From JALYOC01 sp036675345 (GTDB taxonomy: Bacteria > Myxococcota > Myxococcia > Myxococcales > Myxococcaceae): a stretch of DNA of 64,000 nt. The translations under genes and the position numbers were made by a program. Where the stretch lies: the NCBI GenBank assembly GCA_036675345.1, contig JAKFFE010000031.1:186001-250000 (forward strand), written 5' to 3'. Shown in pieces: positions 34,913-43,366 of this stretch (the first letter of the stretch is position 1; each line of letters opens with the position of its first letter). Under the pieces are notes generated by a model. It had not been told where the DNA came from. It made no database searches and saw only the letters and a program-made list of their open reading frames with translations.

Positions 34913-36700
34913 TTACAGATCTTCCTGGGTCACGCTCAGCACTTCGGCGATGGTCGTCTCTCCGGCGGCGATCTTCCGGGCGCCGTCGTCCAGCAGGGTG
35001 CGCATCCCCTTGGAGACGCCCACCTTCTTGATGCTGTTGCTGTCCACGTTCTTGAGCACCAACTGCCGGATGTCGTCGTCCATCCCCAGGAACTCGTAGA
35101 TCCCGGTCCGGCCCTGATAGCCGCTCCGGTTGCAGGCCGGGCAGCCGGTGGCGCGGTACACCTGTTCGGCCCCGTAGCGCTCCTTGAGCTCCGAGCGGCC
35201 CTGGTGCAGCCCGATCTCGCTCAGCTCCTCGTCGGTGGGGGTGTACAGCTGCCGGCAGTCGCGGCACACCCGGCGCACCAGCCGCTGGGCCAGGATCCCG
35301 ATCAGCGAGGAGGCGACCAGGAAGGGTTCCACCCCCATCTCCACCAGCCGGGTGACCGCGCCGGCGGAGTCGTTGGTGTGGACGGTGGAGAACACCAGGT
35401 GGCCGGTCAGCGAGGCCTGGATGGCGATCTCCGCCGTCTCCTTGTCGCGGATCTCACCGACCATGATCACGTCCGGGTCCTGGCGTAGGAACGCGCGCAG
35501 CCCGGAGGCGAACGAGAGCCCGATCTTGGGGCTGATCGCCATCTGGCTGATCCCCTTGAGCTGGTACTCCACCGGGTCCTCCACGGTGAGGATGTTCAGG
35601 TCCGGGGTGTTGATCCGGGACAGCGCCCCGTAGAGGGTGGTGGTCTTGCCGGAGCCGGTGGGGCCGGTGACCAGGATGATCCCGTGGGCCCGGTGGATCA
35701 CCGAGTCCATCGACTTGAGCGTCCCGGGGGCCATGCCGATCTCGGCCAGGTCCAGCAGGGTGGCGCTCTTGTCCAAAAGACGCATCACGATCCGCTCCCC
35801 GTACACGTTGGGGATGGTGGAGACGCGGATGTCGATGTCCCGGCCGGCCAGCTTGATCCGGATCCGGCCGTCCTGGGGCAGCCGCTTCTCGGCGATGTTC
35901 AGCTGCGCCATGATCTTCACGCGGCTGACGATCGAGTTCTGGTAGCGCTTGGGCGGCTTGATCACCTCGCGCAGCACCCCGTCCACCCGGAAGCGCACCA
36001 TCAGCTCGCGCTCCATCGGTTCGATGTGGATGTCGCTGGCCTGCTCCTTGGCGGCGCGGAACAGCAGGGAGTTCACCAGCCGGATGATCGGTGCTTCGTC
36101 GTCGGTGTCGAGGAGGTCCTGGGGCTCCTCCAGCTCGTGGGCCAGGGTGTCCAGGTCCTGGGCCTCCATCTCGCCCACCAGCTGCTCGGCCTCGTTCACG
36201 GCCCGGTCGTAGACGCTGTTGATCGCGTCCACGATGGTGGAGGCCAGACAGACCTGGGGATTGACCGCCCGGCCCAGCAGGCTGCGGGCGTGGTCCAGCA
36301 CCGCGGTGTCCAGCGGATCGGCCACCGCCACCGCCACCGCCTCGTCGTCCGCGAACAGCGGGAGGATGCGGGACTGCTTGGCGAAGTTGATCGGGACCTT
36401 CTTCACCAGCTCCGGATCCACGTCGTCGGGGAGGATCCGCGCCAGGTAGGGCAGATCCAGCTGGACCCCCAGGGCGCGGGCCACCTGCTCCTCGCTCACC
36501 GACTTGAGGCCCACCAGCACCTCGCCCAGCCGCCCGCCCTTCTCCAGCTGGGCGGTCAGGGCCTCGTTGAGCTTCTCCTCGGTCAGCCCGGCGATGGCGC
36601 GCAGGATCTCTCCCAGCGGCCGGCCCACCAGGAAGGCGGGGGCGTGGGTGATCCGCTCGGTGCGCTCGGGGCTGCCGGCGTTCTGGCCCAGGTCGCTCAT
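34913..36700 (-). CDS. gspE: T2SS secretion ATPase GspE
   Basis: 595 residues. Drives pseudopilus assembly by ATP hydrolysis. N1E-type region 1-170; Walker A G-P-T-G-S-G-K-T-T-T near residues 345-354; Asp box L-T-V-E-D-P-V-E-Y; Walker B M-V-G-E-I-R-D; His box G-H-L-V-F-S-T-V-H-T-N. The zinc-binding pair C-R-D-C (about 477) and C-P-A-C (about 517) is intact, as in active GspE. The ATG at 36700 overlaps the gspD stop by 4 bp. Confidence 0.95.
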   Translation of the reverse strand: MSDLGQNAGSPERTERITHAPAFLVGRPLGEILRAIAGLTEEKLNEALTAQLEKGGRLGEVLVGLKSVSEEQVARALGVQLDLPYLARILPDDVDPELVKKVPINFAKQSRILPLFADDEAVAVAVADPLDTAVLDHARSLLGRAVNPQVCLASTIVDAINSVYDRAVNEAEQLVGEMEAQDLDTLAHELEEPQDLLDTDDEAPIIRLVNSLLFRAAKEQASDIHIEPMERELMVRFRVDGVLREVIKPPKRYQNSIVSRVKIMAQLNIAEKRLPQDGRIRIKLAGRDIDIRVSTIPNVYGERIVMRLLDKSATLLDLAEIGMAPGTLKSMDSVIHRAHGIILVTGPTGSGKTTTLYGALSRINTPDLNILTVEDPVEYQLKGISQMAISPKIGLSFASGLRAFLRQDPDVIMVGEIRDKETAEIAIQASLTGHLVFSTVHTNDSAGAVTRLVEMGVEPFLVASSLIGILAQRLVRRVCRDCRQLYTPTDEELSEIGLHQGRSELKERYGAEQVYRATGCPACNRSGYQGRTGIYEFLGMDDDIRQLVLKNVDSNSIKKVGVSKGMRTLLDDGARKIAAGETTIAEVLSVTQEDL

Positions 36701-39243
36701 TGCTGGTCGTACTCGTCGATCGGGGGCGGACGGACCTCGATCTGCTGTTTGTCGTCCACCGGCGGGGGCGCCGCCTCCTCGGGGGGAGCCGGCACCGCCG
36801 CCGGCGCCTCGCCCGGGGCGCCCTCGGAGGTGCGGGTGTTGGAGCGCACCGTCCCCGGAGAACCGCCGGGGCCGATCAGCTGCTCACCGGGGGCGCCGGG
36901 GCCGCCGTTCTCCAGCTTCGCCTCCTCGCGCAGCGCGGTCTGGTGGATCCGCGCCAGCGGGCCGGCCTTGCGGGCAAAGTCCACCGCCATGTCGTAGCCG
37001 GGCACCTGGCCGTAGAACTGCTCCACGAACTGCTGACGCTCCTGCATCTTCCGCTCGAAGATCGCCCGGAAGTCCCCCTGGTCATTGATGATGTAGGGGG
37101 TGAGGAACAGCAAGAGGTTGGTCTTCACCTTGCGGCGGGTGGAGTCCCGGAACAGGTGCCCGATCAGCGGCACGTCCCCCAGGATCGGAACCTTGCTGAC
37201 CGACTCGATGGTGCGGTCCTGCATGATCCCGCCGATCACCACCGTCTCCTGGTTGCGGGCCACCACCGTGGTCTTGGCGCTGCGCTTGGAGGTGGTGGGA
37301 CCCAGCACCGGATCCTGGGAGGCGATCTCCTCGGTCTGCTCGCTGATCACCAGCCGGATCAGATCCGACTCGTTGATCTGCGGCTTGATCGTCAGCTTCA
37401 GCTCCACATTCTGACGGTTGATCGGCGCGTACAGCGAAGACAGCCCGCCGCCCAGCAGCGAGGAGGCCCCGCCGGCGCCGGCGCCCAGCAGCGAGCTGAC
37501 CCCGGTGGGGTTGAACCCGGCCTGGAAGGGCACGTTCTGGCCGACGGTGATCTCCGCCTCCTCGTTGTCGCTGGTGAGCAGATGCGGCGTGGAGAGCACG
37601 TTCACATCCGAGCTCTGCTGCAGCGCGTGCAGCACCACCCCGAAGGCGGGGATGTTCACCCCCAGCTTGGAGAGGGCGGGGATCACCGGCCCCTGCAGGC
37701 CGGCCAGAAACCCGCCGAAGGAGGCCAGGCTCTCCAGGGAGAAGGAGGGGGGCACGCCGGACCCGGCGTAGTTGGTGCCGATCAGCGCGGGGATCACCCC
37801 GTCCTCGGTGTTCAGCGGGATGCCCTGGTGGAAGGAGAGCCCGAACTCGGCGTTCCGATCCAGGTTCACCTCCATGATCACCGCCTCCACGAACACCTGG
37901 CGGCGGGGGATGTCCAGCTTCTCGATCACCCGCTGCAGGTTCCGGTAGTCGGATTGGCTGGCGATGATCACCAGCGAGTTGGTGGCCTTGTCGGCGGAGA
38001 TCTTCACCTCGCCGGCGAACAGCTCCGCGGTGGTGGCCCCCTGGGCCGCGCCCGCCTGCTGCGGGTTGGGCGGACGGTTGGCCCGCCCACCGCCGCCGGA
38101 GTTGTTGCCCTGGGCCAGGCTCTGCAGGGTGGAGGCGATGTCCTCGGCGCTGGCGTTCTCCAGGTAGTGGACGTTGATCCGGCCCTCACCGGAGATCGGG
38201 ATGTCGATCTCCTTGATCAGCTGGGTGATCCGCTCGAAGGCGGCCGGGCTGGCGACGATGATCAGCTTGTTGGTCCGCTCGTCGGGGATGATCTGGGACA
38301 CGGTCACCGGTCCCCCGGCGCCGTCCTCCACCCCGGTGCTGGCCGCCTGGGGCTGGGCCTGGCCCGCCGCCTGTCCAGGGGTGGCCCCGCGGCGCACGGT
38401 GGCCGAACCCGGCCGGGTCCCGGGCCGCGCGGCCTTGCTCTCGAAGATCTTCTGGATGGTGGCGGCCACGTCCGCGGCCGCGGCGTACTGGACCTGGACG
38501 ATCGCCACCTCGTCGGTGGAGGCCTTGGTGTCCAGCTGATCGATGATCTTCTCCAGCCGGTGCAGGTTGGAGCCCACGTCGTTGCAGATCAGGGTGTCGG
38601 GGGCGTAGGGGATGCAGTCGCCTTCCTTGGACACCAGCTGGCTGAGCACCCCGCGCAGCGGTTCGATCTCCACGTTCTTGATCTTGAAGATGCGGGTCAC
38701 CATCTGCTCGTTGAAGGTGTAGTCCGCCTCCGATCCGGTGATGGTGGGGATGGGGGACTGCTTGGCGCTGCGCTTGTCCACCACCTTCATGAACCGCCCG
38801 TGCTGGTAGACGGCCAGCCCGTTGGCATCCAGCGCCGCCAGGAACGCGGCGTAGAACTGTTCCCCGGTCACCTCCACCCGGCCGTTCTCCGGCCCGACGA
38901 TGGAGATCTTCCCCCTCACGTTCTCCGGGAGGATGAAGGTCTTGCAGGTGGCGTCCGCCACCGTCTGGACCAGCTTTTCGATCTCCACCTTGTCGAAGTA
39001 GATGCCGTAGCGCGCGTTGCGCTTGACCTCTTCGCAGCTGGGCTTGGTGCGGGCAGCCGGGGCGGTGGCCGCCGGCGGCGCTGCGGGGGTGATGGTCCGA
39101 TCCGCGGGAGGCGCGGGGGTCCGGGGAGGGGTGGCCGACGGGGTCCGGCCGGGCGGGGTCACCGGCCGGTTCTGCGCCAGGGCAGAGGTGGACACGGCCA
39201 ACAGACAGAGGAGTGACAGGCTTCGGGAGGCCATGGGCGTCAT
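36697..39243 (-). CDS. gspD: T2SS outer-membrane secretin GspD
   Basis: 848 residues. Signal peptide at residues 4-22 (ending S-A-L-A), Pro/Thr/Ala-rich linker to about 85, then N0-N3 domains (N0 with I-Y-F-D-K-V-E-I-E-K-L-V) and the secretin domain from about residue 440 (V-F-V-E-A-V-I-M-E-V-N, V-G-Q-N-V-P-F, S-T-P-H-L-L-T). The C-terminal tail of about 65 residues is Pro/Gly-rich. The ATG at 39243 sits 4 bp after gspC; three codons later another ATG (39234) fits a signal peptide equally well. Confidence 0.93.
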   Translation of the reverse strand: MTPMASRSLSLLCLLAVSTSALAQNRPVTPPGRTPSATPPRTPAPPADRTITPAAPPAATAPAARTKPSCEEVKRNARYGIYFDKVEIEKLVQTVADATCKTFILPENVRGKISIVGPENGRVEVTGEQFYAAFLAALDANGLAVYQHGRFMKVVDKRSAKQSPIPTITGSEADYTFNEQMVTRIFKIKNVEIEPLRGVLSQLVSKEGDCIPYAPDTLICNDVGSNLHRLEKIIDQLDTKASTDEVAIVQVQYAAAADVAATIQKIFESKAARPGTRPGSATVRRGATPGQAAGQAQPQAASTGVEDGAGGPVTVSQIIPDERTNKLIIVASPAAFERITQLIKEIDIPISGEGRINVHYLENASAEDIASTLQSLAQGNNSGGGGRANRPPNPQQAGAAQGATTAELFAGEVKISADKATNSLVIIASQSDYRNLQRVIEKLDIPRRQVFVEAVIMEVNLDRNAEFGLSFHQGIPLNTEDGVIPALIGTNYAGSGVPPSFSLESLASFGGFLAGLQGPVIPALSKLGVNIPAFGVVLHALQQSSDVNVLSTPHLLTSDNEEAEITVGQNVPFQAGFNPTGVSSLLGAGAGGASSLLGGGLSSLYAPINRQNVELKLTIKPQINESDLIRLVISEQTEEIASQDPVLGPTTSKRSAKTTVVARNQETVVIGGIMQDRTIESVSKVPILGDVPLIGHLFRDSTRRKVKTNLLLFLTPYIINDQGDFRAIFERKMQERQQFVEQFYGQVPGYDMAVDFARKAGPLARIHQTALREEAKLENGGPGAPGEQLIGPGGSPGTVRSNTRTSEGAPGEAPAAVPAPPEEAAPPPVDDKQQIEVRPPPIDEYDQQ

Positions 39244-39247
39244 TGGG

Positions 39248-40156
39248 TCAGCGAATGGTGTACGTCTTGCGGAGGACGGAGCCGTTGCGCTCGAGTTCGA
39301 TCTCGATCCGGCCTGCCTCCTTGAGCTTGGAGTAGACCTCCAGCGCCTTCTCCGGGCTGTTGAGGTCGTAGCCATTGATCCGGCGGATCACGTCGCCGTT
39401 CTGGACCCCGATCTTCGAATAGATGGAGTCCGGACGGATGGAGAACAGCTTGAAGCCGTGGGCCTGGCCGTCCTTGAAGGCGGGGACGATGCGGGCCTGC
39501 ATCGCCACGTCGTTGAGGTTGTTGAGGGTCTTGTCGATCTCTCCCCGCGGGACCTCGTACTCGTTGTCGGACAGCGCGCGGATCCCGGTGCCCAGGTTGT
39601 TGGCGGGCGGGGCGGTGACCGCCGCTGCCACCGGAGGCGGGGGGCCGGCGCCATCCCCGGCCTCGTTGTTGATGTACTCGCGGCGGGTGCCGTTGAGGAT
39701 GATCACCTGCTCGCGCTCAATCTCCAGGACCTCGGCGTTCTGGATCCGGTCTCCGACCATGAAGGTCTCGGTCTTCTGGGTCACCGCGTCCTGGATGGAG
39801 GCGATGGACCAGGCGGGCAGCGCGGAGACCAGGGTCCCCAGCAGCCGCACCCGCAGCGAGCTCTTCACCGGCGCCGCGTTGAGGTCCACCAGCTGCTCCT
39901 GCTCCGGCTCCTTCACGTCCGGCATCAGCTGCGGGACCGGCAGGCCCAGCGCCTTGGCCAGCCGCTCCAGCTTGGGCTGGGCGGGAGGCGCCACCACCGC
40001 CGGCGCCGGACGACCCTTGCCCACGATCCCGGCCATCGGCCCGGGCGCCAGCCGCCACTCGATGAACGAGTTGACCGTCCGCGCCGCCAGGAAGGCGACC
40101 AGCAGCAGGAACAGGAGGGTCACGGTCCAGAAATACTTTTTGAAGAAGAGTTCCAT
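39248..40156 (-). CDS. gspC: T2SS protein GspC with PDZ-like domain
   Basis: 302 residues, first gene of the operon. A short cytoplasmic start and one membrane helix (about 9-28: W-T-V-T-L-L-F-L-L-L-V-A-F-L-A), a Pro/Ala linker, the homology region (about 75-150, with V-R-L-L-G-T-L-V-S and V-G-D-R-I-Q-N-A-E-V) and a C-terminal PDZ-like domain (about 215-300: I-R-P-D-S-I-Y, G-V-Q-N-G-D-V-I-R-R-I-N-G-Y-D-L). GspC links the inner-membrane platform to GspD. The ATG at 40156 is chosen because the frame upstream is low-quality antisense sequence. Confidence 0.9.
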   Translation of the reverse strand: MELFFKKYFWTVTLLFLLLVAFLAARTVNSFIEWRLAPGPMAGIVGKGRPAPAVVAPPAQPKLERLAKALGLPVPQLMPDVKEPEQEQLVDLNAAPVKSSLRVRLLGTLVSALPAWSIASIQDAVTQKTETFMVGDRIQNAEVLEIEREQVIILNGTRREYINNEAGDGAGPPPPVAAAVTAPPANNLGTGIRALSDNEYEVPRGEIDKTLNNLNDVAMQARIVPAFKDGQAHGFKLFSIRPDSIYSKIGVQNGDVIRRINGYDLNSPEKALEVYSKLKEAGRIEIELERNGSVLRKTYTIR

Positions 40157-40298
40157 CGGTCGCCAGGAGTCGGGAGACAGCAAGGCCGGTGCCAGCACTC
40201 CGGAACCAGCCCCGTCCGCGTTCAACCCGCAACCTCCAGGAATCGTTCCGGAATCTTCAGGGGTTGATGGGAGAGGATCCCCACCGCCGACGCCCAGG

Positions 40299-40343
40299 GA
40301 CAATTTGTCAAAGGCGGCGATTGCGCGGTGACGCGCTGTCACC
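40299..40343. promoter_or_regulatory. Two inverted repeats upstream of gspC
   Basis: GACAATTTGTC (40299-40309) has 5-bp arms round one base and, read on the minus strand, contains TTGACA (40306-40311), a consensus -35. GGTGAC-GCGCT-GTCACC (40327-40343) is a perfect 6-bp-arm repeat with a 5-bp spacer. Both lie in the gap between divergent gspC and the 40390 gene. No good -10 is paired with TTGACA, so promoter direction is uncertain. Confidence 0.45.
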
Positions 40344-40389
40344 TATCAGCGCCCCCCTAACCCCCCCCTCAAGGGGCAGGAGACCGAAG

Positions 40390-41280
40390 ATGGCAGGCGA
40401 GCGCGTCGACAAGCAGTGGCAGCAGAAGGGCCTTTCCCCGTACTCCAACGACGCGATCTTCGGCACCCTGGGGCACTACGGCGTCGCCACCGACGAGGCC
40501 GCGTTCAAGGCGCAGGCCCAGGAGAAGTATCCCCTGGAGCTGGCGACCGCGTGGCAGTCCGACTGGAAGGGCACCGGACAGTTCGCCCGCTTCCATTGGG
40601 CGGCCGCCGAGGAGCTGACCAAGCGCCTGTTCCCGGACCGGCTGATGCCCGGAGAGTACGCCCACGCGGTGCACGCGCTGATGGGGCAGCTCTCCAAAGT
40701 GCTGAGCTCGGCCCCGGACGCGGCCGTGGAGCCGGCGTTCGCCAAGGTGGACGGGCTGCAGCCCAAGGTCCCGCTGGTGGAGGGGAAGGCGGATGGCCGC
40801 TTCGTCACCGAGGTCCGGATGCGGCTGGGCAACGAGATGATGAAGGCCTTCGCCGGGCTCTCCCAGGAGCTGGCCAAGAAGGGCCACGTGGCGGAGGCGG
40901 AGCGGTTCGCCACCCTGGAGGAGTTCCTGTTCCCGATGTGGGCCGGCGTCTCCCGGGCGCTGGTCCGCGCCGCCAAGGGCGAGAAGGCCCAGGCGCTGGC
41001 GGATCTGGGCAGCCTGATCAAGGACCCCAGCCGGGACGGTCCGTCCAAGGCGGCGGCGGTGGACGCGCTGATCCACCTGGACGCGCTGCCCCAGGCCCGG
41101 GACGCGGCGCTGGAGGTGCTGGCGCAAGCGGAGCAGGGGGACGATCTCCACCTGGCGCTGGAGATCGGGGATCGCGCCGGGTACCTGATGGAGAAGCTGA
41201 AGGACGGAGCGGGGATGGCGGCGCTGATGCCCCGGCTGCAGAAGCTGCACGACCGCCACGCCTCCGAGCATCACCACTGA
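40390..41280 (+). CDS. Helical protein of unknown function
   Basis: 296 residues, no signal peptide and no family recognised. The sequence is almost wholly alpha-helical, Ala/Leu/Glu/Lys-rich, with tryptophans in W-Q-S-D-W-K-G and F-H-W-A-A, and repeated short helices resembling HEAT/TPR-like scaffolds in the second half (A-L-A-D-L-G-S-L and A-A-V-D-A-L-I-H-L). It ends in a His-rich H-D-R-H-A-S-E-H-H-H. AGGAG eight bases before the ATG fixes the start; a C8/GGGG stem-like run precedes it. Divergent from gspC, sharing a 233-bp promoter region. Confidence 0.6.
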   Translation: MAGERVDKQWQQKGLSPYSNDAIFGTLGHYGVATDEAAFKAQAQEKYPLELATAWQSDWKGTGQFARFHWAAAEELTKRLFPDRLMPGEYAHAVHALMGQLSKVLSSAPDAAVEPAFAKVDGLQPKVPLVEGKADGRFVTEVRMRLGNEMMKAFAGLSQELAKKGHVAEAERFATLEEFLFPMWAGVSRALVRAAKGEKAQALADLGSLIKDPSRDGPSKAAAVDALIHLDALPQARDAALEVLAQAEQGDDLHLALEIGDRAGYLMEKLKDGAGMAALMPRLQKLHDRHASEHHH

Positions 41281-41331
41281 AAACTGATGGGACGGCAAAC
41301 CCGGTCTAACCCGGGTAGGGACCAAATCGGG

Positions 41332-41337
41332 TAGGGT
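41332..41337 (+). promoter_or_regulatory. -10-like box TAGGGT before the DUF1570 gene
   Basis: TAGGGT ends 9 bp before the ATG at 41347 and no Shine-Dalgarno sequence lies between. Suggests leaderless transcription; no clear -35. Confidence 0.3.
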
Positions 41338-41346
41338 GCGCGGCAC

Positions 41347-42822
41347 ATGAGTCAGCGCGTTCTGGTGTCCCTGTTGCTGTGGTTCCTTCTCCCCGGTTGT
41401 GCCGCGGTCGGCGCCCGGGGGCTCTGTCCGGAGAAGGGGGGGCGGCCGTGGTTCGAGGCCCGCAGCCCCCACTTCCTGGTGCGCACCAACCTGGAGGCCG
41501 GCGCCGCGGAGAAGACCGCCCTGGAGCTGGAGCGATCCCGGCGGGCGCTGACCCTGGCCTTCGGCCGCGGGTTCGATCCCAAGGGCGTGGTGGACGTGTA
41601 CGTGGTGCGCAACCAGTTCGAGCTGGATGAGTTCAGCCCCGGCGCGCTCTCCGGGATGGCGCTGCGCGGTCCGGACGGGGTGACCCTGGTGATGAAGGGC
41701 GAAGGCTACCTGGTGGCCGACGCTCCCTCGGTGGATCAGCTGCAGTTGCACGAGCTGGCGCACTACCTCAGCGGCTACGCGCTGTTGCGTCAGCCGCGCT
41801 GGTTCGCGGAGGGGCTGGCCCAGTACCTGGAGACCCTGCAGCTGGCCGGGGACGAGCAGTCGGTGCAGATTGGCCGGGCGGACAAGAACTCCTACGTCTA
41901 CGTCCAGCTGCACGGCCGGGTGGACTTCGAGGAGCTGTGGGCCTGGGATCTGCTGACCGAGACCCGGCAGGCGCAGATGCAGGCCTACTACGCGTCCTCC
42001 TGGGTGTGGGTGCACTTCCTGATGAACCAGCACCCGCAGCGCTTCTCCCGGTTCCAGGCCGGGCTGGCGCGCGCCGAGGATCCCAAGGCGGCCTGGGCCC
42101 GGGCCTTTGGCGACGTCTCGATCGCCTCCCTCAACGCCGAGCTGAACAACTACCAGAAGAGCGGCCGGTACACGGTGCTCAGCGTCCCGCTTCCGCAGGA
42201 CAAGCCGGCGATCAAGGTCCGGCCGCTGGAGGACGCGGAGGTGCACGTGGTCCGCGCCAAGCTGTTCGGGATGCTCTCTCCCCAGAACACCGAACAGATC
42301 GCGGTGGAGCTGGCCGAGGCCGGCCGGTTGGATCCCACCGGGCTGGCGACGGTGGAGCTGACCACCGACGCCGATCCCCAGAGTCTGGTCACCCGCCTCC
42401 GCGGGGTGCTGGCCCACCACCCCAAGGACCCGGCGGTGTGGCGGGCCCTGAGCCGCGCGATGAGCGCGCACGCGGAGGGAGATCCGGCCGAGCGGGAGGC
42501 GGCGATGCGCCAGGCGGTGACCACCAACCCGGATCACCCCGGGGTCCACAACAACCTGGCCTGGTTCCTGATCCAGCAGCAGAAGGCCCAGGAGGCAGTG
42601 GCCTTCGCGGCCCGCGCCGTCCAGCTGGCGCCCTGGGCCTCCCACATCCTGGACACCCACGCGCTGGCGCTGGCCCGGACCGGCAAGTGCGCGGACGCGG
42701 TGCTGCTGCAGAAGCGCGCGGTGGACATGCTGGGGGAACGCGCCAGCGCTGGCACCCGCCTGGACTACCTGGAGCGGCTGGCCACCTTCGAGAAGGGCTG
42801 CGCCGCGGTGGCGGCGGACTGA
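41347..42822 (+). CDS. Lipoprotein with DUF1570 gluzincin-like domain and TPRs
   Basis: 491 residues. Signal peptide with lipobox L-P-G-C (Cys near 18). A DUF1570-type peptidase-like domain follows (about 30-250) with the motif L-H-E-L-A-H-Y-L near residues 138-145 (HExxH zinc site) and W-F-A-E-G-L-A-Q-Y, the pattern of gluzincin-like hydrolases (the Glu is the likely third ligand). The C-terminal part (from about 260) is TPR-like helices. Probably an outer- or periplasmic lipoprotein; enzymatic activity is unproven in the family. Stand-alone unit followed by a GC hairpin. Confidence 0.75.
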   Translation: MSQRVLVSLLLWFLLPGCAAVGARGLCPEKGGRPWFEARSPHFLVRTNLEAGAAEKTALELERSRRALTLAFGRGFDPKGVVDVYVVRNQFELDEFSPGALSGMALRGPDGVTLVMKGEGYLVADAPSVDQLQLHELAHYLSGYALLRQPRWFAEGLAQYLETLQLAGDEQSVQIGRADKNSYVYVQLHGRVDFEELWAWDLLTETRQAQMQAYYASSWVWVHFLMNQHPQRFSRFQAGLARAEDPKAAWARAFGDVSIASLNAELNNYQKSGRYTVLSVPLPQDKPAIKVRPLEDAEVHVVRAKLFGMLSPQNTEQIAVELAEAGRLDPTGLATVELTTDADPQSLVTRLRGVLAHHPKDPAVWRALSRAMSAHAEGDPAEREAAMRQAVTTNPDHPGVHNNLAWFLIQQQKAQEAVAFAARAVQLAPWASHILDTHALALARTGKCADAVLLQKRAVDMLGERASAGTRLDYLERLATFEKGCAAVAAD

Positions 42823-42840
42823 CCGCGAAAGGGGGCCCTT

Positions 42841-42867
42841 CCACTCCCGGGGCGGCTCCGGGGGTGG
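42841..42867. terminator. 10-bp-arm GC hairpin between convergent genes
   Basis: CCACTCCCGG (42841-42850) pairs with CCGGGGGTGG (42858-42867), with one G-T pair and a 7-nt loop, in the 115-bp gap between the DUF1570 gene and the small minus-strand gene. No U-tract. Probably a bidirectional terminator. A second perfect 6-bp stem, GGCGAC-GACTA-GTCGCC (42930-42946), overlaps the minus-strand stop codon. Confidence 0.6.
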
Positions 42868-42937
42868 AAAACACAAAGGGCCGGCGCGCGAAAAGAGCGG
42901 GCCGACCCTGAGGGGGACTGCGATTGAGAGGCGACGA

Positions 42938-43189
42938 CTAGTCGCCGATCGAGCCGACCTTGCCGCCACCACCGGAGCCCAGCGAGGCCCAGTCGGGGAA
43001 GGAGGCATCGCCGGCGCCACCGTCCAGGCTGACGATCGGCGAACCGGTCGAGGCCTCGAAGGTGTCCGCGGCGGCGACCTGGACCGACGCTGCCGGGGTG
43101 GCCGCCGTCTCGGGCTTGGCCACGGGGGAAGCGGAGGCGACCTGGGGCGCGGCGGGAGGCTTGGTACCGAGGAAGTTGATGAGACCCAT
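42938..43189 (-). CDS. 83-residue Ala/Gly-rich small protein
   Basis: Begins M-G-L-I-N-F-L-G at the ATG at 43189; GAGGG lies eight bases upstream, so this start is favoured over the ATG 15 codons earlier. The remainder is low complexity (Ala, Val, Pro, then Gly-Ser), ending G-G-G-K-V-G-S-I-G-D. No signal peptide, membrane segment or known family. The short amphipathic start could be a membrane-surface helix. Upstream DNA (43190-43366) is unusually AT-rich, suggesting a regulated promoter shared with the divergent kinase gene. Confidence 0.5.
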   Translation of the reverse strand: MGLINFLGTKPPAAPQVASASPVAKPETAATPAASVQVAAADTFEASTGSPIVSLDGGAGDASFPDWASLGSGGGGKVGSIGD

Positions 43190-43366
43190 GTGGCGACCCT
43201 CGTGGGAAAAACTAGATGCTGAATTCTCGCACATCGACGCCCCAGGTTGCGTGGGACGATCAGATTTTCTAACGCACCGGGACTACAGCGCGTAGGAGGA
43301 TGTAGGCAAGCCAGAAAGTTGGGGTAGATGCGCGCCGGCCCGCAATGGTGGTGAAATGTCTCCTCC

